In this document: positions 5,698-11,848 of the stretch, piece after piece
Position numbering within the stretch: position 1 is the stretch's first letter
How the letters are laid out: each line of letters opens with the position of its first letter
NCBI GenBank assembly: GCA_947177645.1
Contig: CAMWVJ010000008.1
Coordinates: forward strand, 1-11,848
Direction: 5' to 3'
DNA length: 11,848 nt
Origin: an uncultured Desulfovibrio sp.
GTDB taxonomy: Bacteria > Desulfobacterota > Desulfovibrionia > Desulfovibrionales > Desulfovibrionaceae
Made by a program: the position numbers and the translations under genes
The notes under the pieces: generated by a model
What the model saw: only the letters and a program-made list of their open reading frames with translations
Databases searched by the model: none
What the model was told of the DNA's origin: nothing

Positions 5698-6237
5698 ACT
5701 CATGTCGCGCCGATAGCCTTTTCCGTGCAAGCCGGCCTGCATGGCGCTTTGCTGGGGCGCGGCCTTGGCCTGCTTTTGCCCCTTGTCCGCGCTGCCCCCG
5801 GTGCGCCCGGCATTTTTGTGCCGCTTTCGCGGCGGCACGCTGGCCGTCTGTGTCTGGACGATGATCACCTCGCGGCACTGCGCGGTCACAAAAAGGGCGT
5901 GCTCGCTGGTGCTGTCCGTAGTGGTGTTTACGGCCTCCACCAGCATGTTGGTGTAGAGGCGCTTGCCGGTGACAATCTCCACGGGCTCGCGCTTGCGCAT
6001 GAGCTCAAGCAGCTTTTCGTAAAGCTCCCGGCTGGCCCCGGGGCCGGCCGTGTCCGAATGGCCCGCGCGCAGGGTCAGGCTGGCGGGCTCGACGTAGGCG
6101 TGGTCATTGATTTTCGCGCCCTGCTCCACGGGGTGCTCGGTAATGGTCACCTTGTCCTCGTGGGCCTCCTCCACCACGACGGCAAATTGCAGGCCGCCCA
6201 GGTTGCGCCCCGTTATCACTGTCCCGCTCTCGCTCAC
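5692..6237 (-). CDS. Dit-like baseplate hub adaptor protein
   Basis: A 181-residue protein that looks like the Dit-like N-terminal domain family, the ring joining the end of the tail tube to the baseplate hub. Residues about 8-130 form the domain: VITGRNLGGLQFAVVVEEAH, then VTITEHPVEQGAKINDHAYV, the helix ASRELYEKLLELM, REPVEIVTGKRLYTNMLV and ALFVTAQCREVIIVQT. Residues 132-181 are a separate low-complexity tail rich in Lys, Arg, Gln, Ala and Gly, probably disordered. The start is GTG at 6237, overlapping the tape-measure stop as GTGA, with AGGGGGC about eight bases upstream. It normally sits between tape measure and plug/hub genes. Here the cargo gene separates it from the plug gene. Confidence 0.82.
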   Translation of the reverse strand: MSESGTVITGRNLGGLQFAVVVEEAHEDKVTITEHPVEQGAKINDHAYVEPASLTLRAGHSDTAGPGASRELYEKLLELMRKREPVEIVTGKRLYTNMLVEAVNTTTDSTSEHALFVTAQCREVIIVQTQTASVPPRKRHKNAGRTGGSADKGQKQAKAAPQQSAMQAGLHGKGYRRDMSK

Positions 6238-7910
6238 CGCACCGCCCCCTGTGTGTTGCGCGCAATGTCCGCGGCCACGTTGCCCTGCACGGCAGCCACC
6301 TTGCCCGCCACCTGCTCGGGGTTTTGCGCGCCGTTGACCGTAATTTCGGCCTTGCTGTCCACCTTGACGCTCGTGTTTTTGCTGACCGCGCCGTGGGCTT
6401 GGAGGGGCGAGGGCTTGAGGGCTGCCCCTGGCGGGATAACAGGCGGCGCGGCGGGAGCGGGCGCACCCTGCTTTTCCGGCGCGGCAGTGTCCCCGGAAAG
6501 GCCCAGCTTTTTTTGCAGGAACTCGGGCAGGATGGAGGCCATGCTCCTGATTTTGCCCTTGATCCAGTCAATGGCCGGCGCGAAAAAGTCCATTATGGCC
6601 TTGGCCGCGCCCTCGGCCCAGGCCGCGAAGTCCGGGAAGCTCTCGGTTATTCCGGCCCACAGCGTGGAGAAAAAGTTGCTTATGGCCGCGCAGAAGTTTT
6701 CCAGAATGGCGCGTCCGCTTTTCGCCCAGTCTGCCAGCATGGCCTTCGCGCTTTCCAGCGCGCCGCCGATGTCCCCCGTAAACAGTTGCCAGAAAATCTT
6801 GCCCAGGCTGACAAGGGTGTTGAATATCCACCGGCACTGCTCATTGATGACGCCCAGGGCGGGCACAAGCGCGGAAAGGATAGCCGAGCCCACGGCGCAG
6901 ATGACATCCCAAAATTTTTTCAGCACCTCAAGGACGGCCTGTATGCTCTCCTCATACGGCCCCCAATTGAAATAACTGGTGCCCCCCTCCATGTAGGTGC
7001 AATAGTCGTCAATGAGCGCCACAATGGCCGCCAGCCCGGCAATGATTGCGCCAAGGGGCGTTGCCAGGAAGCCCGCGTTGAGCAGCTTCCAGGCCGCCAG
7101 AAAGAGCGCAAGGCCTTGGACAATGCGCTTTTGGCCGTCGGTGAGCTTGTCATACCAGGAGACCAGCGCGGCCGCCCAGGTGACGACACGGCGCACAAAG
7201 GCGCCCACAACCCCGGCCACGCGCAAGACCAGGCTTATGATGGTCTCAAACAGGCGCTTGATCTTGCCGAAATTTTCCATGACGACGCGGCGCAGGCTCT
7301 CCACGTCGCCGCGGATCTTGCCCAAAAAGGCCCCGCCCACGGCCTTGGCCAAAAGATCGCACATGGAGCGCAGCTTACCCAGCTCGGCCATGAAGGCCTT
7401 GCTGTCTTCCGCGGCCTTTTGCGCGTCGCGCCCGGCCACGGCGTACATGGCCGCGAACTCGCCCTTGAGCGCCGAAACATCGCGCGTGAGCATGGGCACC
7501 AGCGCCGGGTCAATGCCCATGCGCCTGGCGTAGAGCCGCGCGGCCTGGTCGCTCATGCCGCGCATGGCCCGGCCCGCGCGCTCCAACAGTACGCTCGCGT
7601 CCTTGATGTGCGGGTACTTGCTCTTGAGGCTGCCCAGGGACGTAGCCACCGCGTCGGCGCTGGCGCCTGTCTGCTCGGCCACGTAGCCAAGCTCCTCCAG
7701 CTTTTGAATGGGCACGCCCAGGCCCTCGGCCTTTTTGACCAGTTCCACCTCGCTTTGCGCCACGCGCATGATGCCGGCAATGGCCGCGCCCGCGGCCACA
7801 GAGCAGGCGGCGCCAAAGCCGGCCACCTTGGCCAGCGCCGCCTTCATGCCCTTTTCGTCGACTTTAAAGCCGATGCTGGCCAAAAATTCGGCAATGGTCG
7901 CCGCCATCAT
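6234..7910 (-). CDS. Tail tape measure protein
   Basis: A 558-residue protein that sets tail length and is ejected with the DNA. It is the longest gene of the window, lies directly after the chaperone pair and is strongly helical with hydrophobic stretches at about residues 28-48, 221-250, 265-300 and 335-355. Residues 1-100 (EFLASIGFKVDEKGMKAAL, then VELVKKAEGLGVPIQKLEEL) match the usual phage tape-measure start. A Pro/Ala-rich linker spans about 475-500, followed by a short C-terminal domain with VKVDSKAEITVNGA. At roughly 0.15 nm per residue the length predicts a tail near 84 nm. Two adjacent ATGs (7910 and 7907) are possible starts: the first overlaps the upstream stop, the second has better spacing (six bases) from AAGGA. 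Confidence 0.92.
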   Translation of the reverse strand: MMAATIAEFLASIGFKVDEKGMKAALAKVAGFGAACSVAAGAAIAGIMRVAQSEVELVKKAEGLGVPIQKLEELGYVAEQTGASADAVATSLGSLKSKYPHIKDASVLLERAGRAMRGMSDQAARLYARRMGIDPALVPMLTRDVSALKGEFAAMYAVAGRDAQKAAEDSKAFMAELGKLRSMCDLLAKAVGGAFLGKIRGDVESLRRVVMENFGKIKRLFETIISLVLRVAGVVGAFVRRVVTWAAALVSWYDKLTDGQKRIVQGLALFLAAWKLLNAGFLATPLGAIIAGLAAIVALIDDYCTYMEGGTSYFNWGPYEESIQAVLEVLKKFWDVICAVGSAILSALVPALGVINEQCRWIFNTLVSLGKIFWQLFTGDIGGALESAKAMLADWAKSGRAILENFCAAISNFFSTLWAGITESFPDFAAWAEGAAKAIMDFFAPAIDWIKGKIRSMASILPEFLQKKLGLSGDTAAPEKQGAPAPAAPPVIPPGAALKPSPLQAHGAVSKNTSVKVDSKAEITVNGAQNPEQVAGKVAAVQGNVAADIARNTQGAVR

Positions 7911-8119
7911 GCGTCCTTGTGTTTCAGCGCCTCAAGGTAGCGGCGCTCATTTTCGGCCGCCACGTCCAGGGCGTCGTTCATGAGCGCCACGTCCGCCAGA
8001 TCCACGTCGCCGTTTTTCAGGCTCTCATAGCGGCACATGCCGCGCACGGCGGGCCGCAAGAGCCAGTCTTCGCCGCCGGGCATGGCCACCCACTCAACGC
8101 TTACGCCGTCGTCGTCTCC
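7907..8119 (-). CDS. C-terminal extension of the tail-assembly chaperone made by -1 frameshift (GT/E'-like)
   Basis: The frame after the G7 run at 8124-8118 encodes 70 residues. When joined to the first 131 residues of the upstream chaperone by a -1 slip it gives a protein of 201 residues. It includes MPGGEDWLLRPAVRGMCRYE and LADVALMNDALDVAAENERRYLEAL, a small helical domain that I associate with short proteins encoded between chaperone and tape measure (possibly DUF6889). In lambda (G/GT) and P2 (E/E') the extended form binds the tape measure. Its stop overlaps the tape-measure ATG. An internal ATG at 8083 could give a free 58-residue product; GAGTGG upstream is a weak ribosome site. The longer open frame up to 8284 is only antisense to nothing useful and overlaps the chaperone. 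Confidence 0.75.
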   Translation of the reverse strand, partial: GDDDGVSVEWVAMPGGEDWLLRPAVRGMCRYESLKNGDVDLADVALMNDALDVAAENERRYLEALKHKDA

Positions 8120-8511
8120 CCCCCAGCCGGCGCGAGCGAGGGGAGCGCGAGAAAAAACCCCGCAAGATTGTCCTGGAGGGTGTGGGCGGTGAGCGAAAGC
8201 AGGGTCAAGAGGTCGAGCTCGTACATGGTCGCCCCGTTCTGGCGCACGCGGGCCCAGCCGCCCCCCGCAATGCGGCACTCGCACACGTCCAGGCAGGCGT
8301 TGCAGATGTATTCCAGGCTCTCGTCCGGGAGGGCGCCGATAGCCTCGCCCAGTGGCTCCACAAGGGTCTCGGGGCGCTCCACGTCCGCCTGCTGCAAGAG
8401 GCCCTGGAGCTTGCCCAGCACGGGCGCGGCGCGCTTGACGATGTACATCTGCGCAAAGGCGTTGAGCTTGCCCGTGCGGTAGGTTGTGCCCTGGATGGTC
8501 ACTTCGTTCAT
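8101..8511 (-). CDS. Tail assembly chaperone (G/E-like)
   Basis: A 136-residue mainly helical protein between tube and tape-measure genes, the fixed place of the tail-assembly chaperone in long-tailed phages. It starts with a short beta region (MNEVTIQGTTYRTGKLNAF) followed by QMYIVKRAAPVLGKL and several helices, including SLEYICNACLDVCECRI with four close cysteines. The ribosome site AGGAG is seven bases upstream and overlaps the stop of the tube gene. Close to the C-terminus a run of seven G residues permits a -1 shift into the next frame. The chaperone coats the tape measure before tube polymerisation and is not in the finished virion. No Pfam family could be named with confidence. Confidence 0.85.
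   Translation of the reverse strand: MNEVTIQGTTYRTGKLNAFAQMYIVKRAAPVLGKLQGLLQQADVERPETLVEPLGEAIGALPDESLEYICNACLDVCECRIAGGGWARVRQNGATMYELDLLTLLSLTAHTLQDNLAGFFLALPSLAPAGGETTTA
8118..8124 (-). promoter_or_regulatory. Slippery G7 run for programmed -1 frameshift
   Basis: On the minus strand the chaperone frame reads GCT GGG GGG GAG. A -1 slip on the two GGG codons continues as GGA GAC GAC GAC and enters the frame ending at 7907. The shift lies five codons before the chaperone stop, as in other G/GT pairs. No convincing downstream pseudoknot was found by eye. Confidence 0.7.
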
Positions 8512-8520
8512 GGCTTGCTC

Positions 8521-8982
8521 CTAGAGGATTTCCGGGGTGCCGCTGCCGATCTGGCTCTCAATTTTACCGGCGTGGAATGTCCACTGATAGGTGCCCCCCT
8601 CCTGGGCAAAGACCTTGTCCGGCGCCTTGGAAAAGGCCACCTCCTGACACGTCACGGTGTCGCCGCGGGCAATGTCCCGGATGGTTATGGTGTTGCGGCC
8701 CCAGGAAGAACTCGACTTGCTCTGCGTGTTGTAGAGGTTTTGCAAGAGCCGGTTGACCGGGCTGGTGCGCAACAGGGTCACGGTGATAGAGCCCGAACAG
8801 TCCGCGATCAGGGAGTGCATGGCCGCGCCGTCCGCGCCGATGGTCATGACGTTTTTGTCGCCCGTGGGCGTTATGGTGATGCCCTCCTGGGCAATGCCCA
8901 CACGATCGCCGGAAAGCGGGAAATTGCCCCCGGGCCCGGAAATGGCGGCTTGAACGTCCAGGAAAGAATATGCAAAGCCCAT
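8521..8982 (-). CDS. Tail tube protein (DUF3277 family)
   Basis: A 153-residue protein matching the DUF3277 tube family, first noted as a KPP10 structural protein. It forms the rigid inner tube of the contractile tail. Typical parts are the N-terminal MGFAYSFLDVQAAISGPGG, then GDRVGIAQEGITITPTGDKN and MTIGADGAAMHSLIADCSG, followed by SITVTLLRTSPVN and the C-terminal FSKAPDKVFAQEGGTYQWTF with an ISG-free IESQIGSGTPEIL end. The start at 8982 follows AAAAGGGGG by about five bases. It lies eleven bases after the sheath stop, in the usual sheath-then-tube order. The frame extends 25 codons upstream to 9057, but that part only overlaps the sheath gene and does not resemble the family. Confidence 0.9.
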   Translation of the reverse strand: MGFAYSFLDVQAAISGPGGNFPLSGDRVGIAQEGITITPTGDKNVMTIGADGAAMHSLIADCSGSITVTLLRTSPVNRLLQNLYNTQSKSSSSWGRNTITIRDIARGDTVTCQEVAFSKAPDKVFAQEGGTYQWTFHAGKIESQIGSGTPEIL

Positions 8983-8993
8983 GATGCCCCCTT

Positions 8994-10472
8994 TTAGCGG
9001 TTGACGTTGATGGCCACGTCCACGGAATGGATGGCCCCGGCCAGCTTGATGGCGCACTGGATGGGCGGGGCCTTGCGCTGCTCGCGCTCGCTCTGCGCCT
9101 GCAATTCGATGGGCTCGGAATAGACGTAATAGCCCTTGGGCAGGTAATCGCCGCGCTCAATTTGCCCGAAGCCGTCGCCGTTCCAGGTGCCCGGCGCCAC
9201 CAGGGCGTTGTTGACGGCCTGCTCCATGACGTTCTCAATGCAGGCAATGAGCTGATTAACGCCGGAATTGGTTTGCGGGATCTTGGTCTTGCTCTGGTAG
9301 AGCAGGTTCCACAACTCCGTCTGCACGGCGTTTTGCAGCCAGTCGGTGCCGTGGATCTCGTCGAACCAGGCGTCGCCGCTCATGACGCCTTCCTGCAAAA
9401 TGGCCGTGTCGTTATTGTAGGCCGCAAAGACGTTGCAGCGCTTGGCCGCCAGGGTATTGGCCTGGCTTTCGGTCAGGCCTTCGGCCGTAACGCTCGGGAG
9501 CTGCTTGAACTTGAGCGTAATGGTGGAGCGGTTGGCCGAAAAATTGACCGTAAAGGCCCGGCCGATGGCGCTTATGGCCGCGTAGGGGTTGGCGCTGTAG
9601 CAGACAAAGCAACGCGAGAGTTTGAGCGCCTTGGCGCGGCTCGCCAGGTCGTCCGCGTAAACACTGTCCAGGACGCGCGTATCGGTAACTGTGGCCGCAT
9701 AAATGCGGCTCTTGGGCGCCGCCTGGAGGTACTGCGCCACGGCCAGGTGGTCATCCACGGACACGTCCGCGTCCGCCACGGCAAAGCCGTACCAGTCGCC
9801 GCGATCCGCCAGCTCCACCGCGCACTCTTTCAGGCTTTCGGCGTCATGGCCGTCCTGGGGCGCAAGGCCCGTGGCCCGCGTCATCTTGAGCATGGCGGCG
9901 AGCGGCGTACCGTTTTCGGCGTCGCCGCACCAGTTGAGCGTGGCGGTAGCGCCCGTGGCCTTGCTGGTCAGGGTGAAGCGCTCGCCGTCAAAGGTGCAGT
10001 TGGCCCCGGCGCCAGCGGCCTTGGCGTCAATGACGGCGGCCACGGCGTTGAGGTTCGTGGCCGCGGAAAAGTCCAGGTCTTCCAGGGCCGTCTCCACGCC
10101 GCCCACGCTGATCACAAGGGAGCCGTCGGTAATGACGTTCCAGCGGCCCATGGCCATCTCTTCGGCCGTGAGGATGCAGCCCGCAAGCTGCGCCGGGCTG
10201 GCCGTCTTTACCCAGCGGCCGATTTGCAGGATAGCCGGGCGCGGGGACTGACTGAAAAAGAGCTCCGCGGCCAGATATTCCGGGGCCGTGACGCCGAAGT
10301 CCGCGGCCACGCCGTCAATGCCCGTGTAGGTGCGGATGCGCTCCGCGGGGCTGATCACAGAGGACGGCCCGGCAATGAGCAAGACGCCGAAATTGCGGCG
10401 GCTGGCGGCCAGCGGTTGCAGGTTGACGGTGACGTTGACCACGCGGTCAACAGAAAGGGCTTTCGTGGCCAT
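8994..10472 (-). CDS. Tail sheath protein (DUF3383 family)
   Basis: A 492-residue sheath subunit of the DUF3383 group (KPP10-like myoviruses). It polymerises around the tube and contracts to drive it through the cell envelope. Family features are the N-terminal VVNVTVNLQPLAASRRNFGV, then LLIAGPSSVISPAERIRTYT and AELFFSQSPRPAILQIGRW. The middle holds GDWYGFAVADADVSVDDH and SRCFVCYSANPYAAISAIG. The conserved C-terminal core includes KFKQLPSVTAEGLTESQA, then NVFAAYNNDTAILQEGVMSG and DWLQNAVQTELWNLLYQSKT, ending in VDVAINVNR. It has a strong AGGAGG ribosome site six bases upstream, one of the best in the window, as suits one of the most abundant virion proteins. Length is normal. Confidence 0.95.
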   Translation of the reverse strand: MATKALSVDRVVNVTVNLQPLAASRRNFGVLLIAGPSSVISPAERIRTYTGIDGVAADFGVTAPEYLAAELFFSQSPRPAILQIGRWVKTASPAQLAGCILTAEEMAMGRWNVITDGSLVISVGGVETALEDLDFSAATNLNAVAAVIDAKAAGAGANCTFDGERFTLTSKATGATATLNWCGDAENGTPLAAMLKMTRATGLAPQDGHDAESLKECAVELADRGDWYGFAVADADVSVDDHLAVAQYLQAAPKSRIYAATVTDTRVLDSVYADDLASRAKALKLSRCFVCYSANPYAAISAIGRAFTVNFSANRSTITLKFKQLPSVTAEGLTESQANTLAAKRCNVFAAYNNDTAILQEGVMSGDAWFDEIHGTDWLQNAVQTELWNLLYQSKTKIPQTNSGVNQLIACIENVMEQAVNNALVAPGTWNGDGFGQIERGDYLPKGYYVYSEPIELQAQSEREQRKAPPIQCAIKLAGAIHSVDVAINVNR

Positions 10473-10482
10473 AGCATGCCTC

Positions 10483-11055
10483 CTATCGGCTTCTGCCGCA
10501 CAGGCCGCAGGCCTGGGCGGTCTTGAGATCCTTGATGTCCGTAGTCCCTTCGCGGGGCGGTGTCTTGCCCAGCCACGGCCCGCGCGTAAACGTGATGCTC
10601 ATGTCCTGGCGGCGCTGCCAGCGGCCGTCCACAAGCTCCGGCGCGGGCGTTATGGCGCCCACGCGCACCAGGGCGAGGTTGGCCGGCTCGCGCAGCATGG
10701 CCCGGTTTTGCTCAACCCACAGGCCGTCGCGCAGTGCCCTTGCCAGCGCCCGGGCGTGGGGCCCGTAAAAACTGCACAGCACGGTGAGGCTCTCATGGAC
10801 AGCAAGCCGGGTTGCGCCGCCCTCATGCCAGGCCGCGCCGCCCGGCGCGTCCTCGCCCACAATGCCAAGGGCACACCAGTCCACGTCGGGGCCCGGGGCC
10901 GCTGGTGGCTTGGGCTGCCAGCGCGGGCGCACCATGGGGCCGGGCAGGCCCGTAAGGCCGCAGACCATGCCGTGCAGCACGTCCTCCAGGGCCGGCTCGT
11001 CAGGCCCGGGCGCGGGCCTGAGCCACCCGGCAGCAAGGCTGCTCGCGTTACTCAC
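10483..11055 (-). CDS. Tail terminator / neck protein (LIC_12616-like)
   Basis: A 190-residue protein directly upstream of the sheath gene, where the tail terminator is expected. It resembles the LIC_12616 phage neck terminator group. Recognisable stretches are ALEDVLHGMVCGLTGLPGPM, a WCALGIVGEDAPGG strand, ESLTVLCSFYGPHARALARA, LRDGLWVEQNRAMLREPANL and the late VDGRWQRRQDMSITFTRGP. Such proteins cap the tube and sheath at the head end. I chose GTG at 11055 because it overlaps the upstream stop region and has GAGG six bases before it, and because the next part (SNASSLAAGWL) reads well. The longer frame to 11094 overlaps the neighbour deeply. The end, ACGLCGRSR, carries a CGLC pair of unknown meaning. 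Confidence 0.7.
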   Translation of the reverse strand: MSNASSLAAGWLRPAPGPDEPALEDVLHGMVCGLTGLPGPMVRPRWQPKPPAAPGPDVDWCALGIVGEDAPGGAAWHEGGATRLAVHESLTVLCSFYGPHARALARALRDGLWVEQNRAMLREPANLALVRVGAITPAPELVDGRWQRRQDMSITFTRGPWLGKTPPREGTTDIKDLKTAQACGLCGRSR

Positions 11056-11413
11056 TTGCGGCCTCGGGCAACAGCGTGGCCAGGGCGCGCACATAGCCGG
11101 GCCACGGCTCCACGCTGGCCACCTCGTAGCGCTGCCCCTGCCACAGGATCACGTCCGCCGCCGTGCCTTCCGGGCGCTGGCCCACGCGCAGGGGCTCGCG
11201 GCTGTAAACGGTGATGGTCTCACGGTCGCGGTCGCCTTCGGGCAGGCGCTCCAGCTCGCGCGGCGTGGCGGGCTGGACGACGCCCCGCCAGGGCAGCACT
11301 TCGCAGGCCAGTTGCGCCCGGCCCATGTCGTCAACGGTCTCCTCGCACCGCTCGACGCCAAAGGCCGCGCAAAAATCCGGGTCAGAGAGCAGGTAGGAGA
11401 CATCAAGCGCCAT
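11048..11413 (-). CDS. Putative head-tail connector (neck) protein
   Basis: A 121-residue protein between a tail-completion gene and the tail terminator, which suggests a neck or head-closure role. It starts with DVSYLLSDPDFCAAFGVER and then becomes beta-rich: VLPWRGVVQPATPRELERL, RETITVYSREPLRVG and ADVILWQGQRYEVASVEPWP. This small barrel-like pattern recalls head-tail stopper/connector proteins, but I cannot assign a family. ATG at 11413 is preferred over the ATG at 11467 because the longer form would overlap the upstream gene by 65 bases. The chosen start overlaps it by 11. It overlaps the GTG start of the terminator gene by eight bases, so the genes are probably coupled. Confidence 0.65.
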   Translation of the reverse strand: MALDVSYLLSDPDFCAAFGVERCEETVDDMGRAQLACEVLPWRGVVQPATPRELERLPEGDRDRETITVYSREPLRVGQRPEGTAADVILWQGQRYEVASVEPWPGYVRALATLLPEAASE

Positions 11414-11791
11414 TGCCGCCCCCCGGCGTAATAAGGCCACTTCCCCCGCCGCGCTTGCGGATGACATAGGTGTGGCTCTTCATGAGTTGGCCCGTAACCA
11501 GCAGGGGGTTGATTTTGCCCTGCTCCAGGCGGGACTTCCCCTTCTTGGGATTGCCTTTCTTGTCCTTGATGACCTTGCCCAGGTCGTCTTTCAGCAACGG
11601 CTGGCGGGTCAGCGTGTTATGCGCGAGCGGTGGCCAGTCATTGTCCTGGAACTTGGCGCGCACGGCGTTTTGCGCCAGCATGCCCACCTTGTTCAAGGCC
11701 GCGTCCACGGCCTGCTCCCGGCCCTCAAAGGCCGCGCTGGCCGCTGCCTTGAGCTCTTCCGCGGCCTCGGGGATGATCTCCTCGATGCCCG
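11403..11791 (-). CDS. Tail completion / virion morphogenesis protein (gpS or gp10-like), 5' end missing
   Basis: The frame is open from the stop at 11403 up to 11791, where genomic sequence ends. At least 129 residues are visible and the true start is lost. The visible N-terminal part is helical and acidic/Ala-rich (IPEAAEELKAAASAAFEGRE). It is followed by VGMLAQNAVRAKFQDNDWPP and LAHNTLTRQP, a Lys-rich loop (KVIKDKKGNPKKGKSR), then NPLLVTGQLMKSHTYVIRKR. The WPPLAxxTLxR and LLxTGxLxxSxTY pattern is typical of P2 gpS / HK97 gp10-type proteins that finish tails or join them to heads. A GTG at 11708 looks like a start only because adapter sequence places a stop just upstream (11795-11793). The real gene reads through it. 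Confidence 0.75.
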
Positions 11792-11848
11792 CTTATACAC
11801 ATATACGCGCCCACGAGACAACTCAGGATATCATATGCCGTCTTCTGG
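11792..11848 (+). other. Illumina Nextera i7 adapter left at the contig end (not genomic)
   Basis: CTTATACACAT (11792-11802) is the 3' part of the Tn5 mosaic end, followed by a seven-error-or-fewer copy of the Nextera read-through adapter. GCCCACGAGAC (11809-11819) is exact. Then come an eight-base index slot, AACTCAGG (11820-11827), and a P7-like tail with TATGCCGTCTTCTG (11834-11847) exact. Mismatches are scattered single substitutions, mostly to A, as in low-quality read ends. These bases should be trimmed. Confidence 0.95.

Noticed and set aside
6324..7940. Plus-strand open frame of 538 codons opposite the tape measure
   Set aside because: Shadow of the tape-measure gene; low-complexity composition only.
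8120..8284. Independent N-terminal part of the frame ending at 7907
   Set aside because: It overlaps the chaperone gene in another frame, reads as Arg/Pro/His-rich nonsense and has no ribosome site; the frame is better explained as a -1 extension.
8983..9057. Longer start for the tail tube gene
   Set aside because: The added 25 residues lie within the sheath gene and are not like the tube family; the ATG at 8982 has a ribosome site.
9027..10526. Plus-strand open frame of 499 codons opposite the sheath gene
   Set aside because: Mirror frame of the sheath gene, caused by third-position GC bias; no family pattern and no ribosome site.
1..11848. CRISPR array, tRNA, integrase, att site, insertion sequence
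   Set aside because: None was seen: no regularly spaced repeats, no cloverleaf-like segment noticed, and no recombinase or transposase motif in any plausible protein.

Overview
The window holds most of the tail-assembly operon of a contractile-tailed (myovirus-type) phage or prophage, read right to left on the minus strand. The DNA is GC-rich: 60-base samples counted by hand inside tail genes give 63-68% G+C. No host gene, integrase, tRNA or att site is present, so the host cannot be fixed. The protein set recalls prophages of GC-rich proteobacteria such as Desulfovibrionaceae, but that is recollection and low confidence.

Layout in transcription order (high to low coordinates): a tail-completion/virion-morphogenesis protein cut off at the right edge; a small head-tail connector candidate; a tail terminator (LIC_12616-like); tail sheath (DUF3383); tail tube (DUF3277); a tail-assembly chaperone with a -1 frameshift extension; tape measure; Dit-like hub adaptor; [inverted foreign gene]; baseplate plug (Pam3 gp18-like); baseplate hub; central spike (Gp138-like, with an HxH iron-site motif at its tip); gp25-like wedge; baseplate J-like wedge; DUF2612 protein; and the N-terminal part of a tail fibre that runs off the left edge. 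Apart from the gaps at about 4945-5691 and 605-676, the genes are packed with overlaps (ATGA, GTGA, TAATG) or gaps of about 2-11 bases, which points to one translationally coupled transcript.

Three things do not fit a plain tail module. (1) At 5049-5672 a 207-residue gene of unknown function sits on the opposite strand between the Dit-like and plug genes. Its G+C is clearly lower (about 50% over 5221-5460), so it looks like a moron, a cargo gene. (2) A hairpin-bearing element of about 52 bases occurs twice, before the plug gene (4947-4999) and before the tail-fibre gene (621-672). Next to the first copy, a 25-bp palindrome covers the plug start codon. (3) The last 57 bases (11792-11848) are not genomic: they match the Illumina Nextera i7 adapter with a few errors, and they truncate the rightmost gene.

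Working together, sheath and tube polymerise along the tape measure, which the frameshifting chaperone pair escorts. The Dit-like, plug, hub and spike proteins form the central baseplate. The gp25-like, J-like and DUF2612 proteins form the wedges and attach the fibre.
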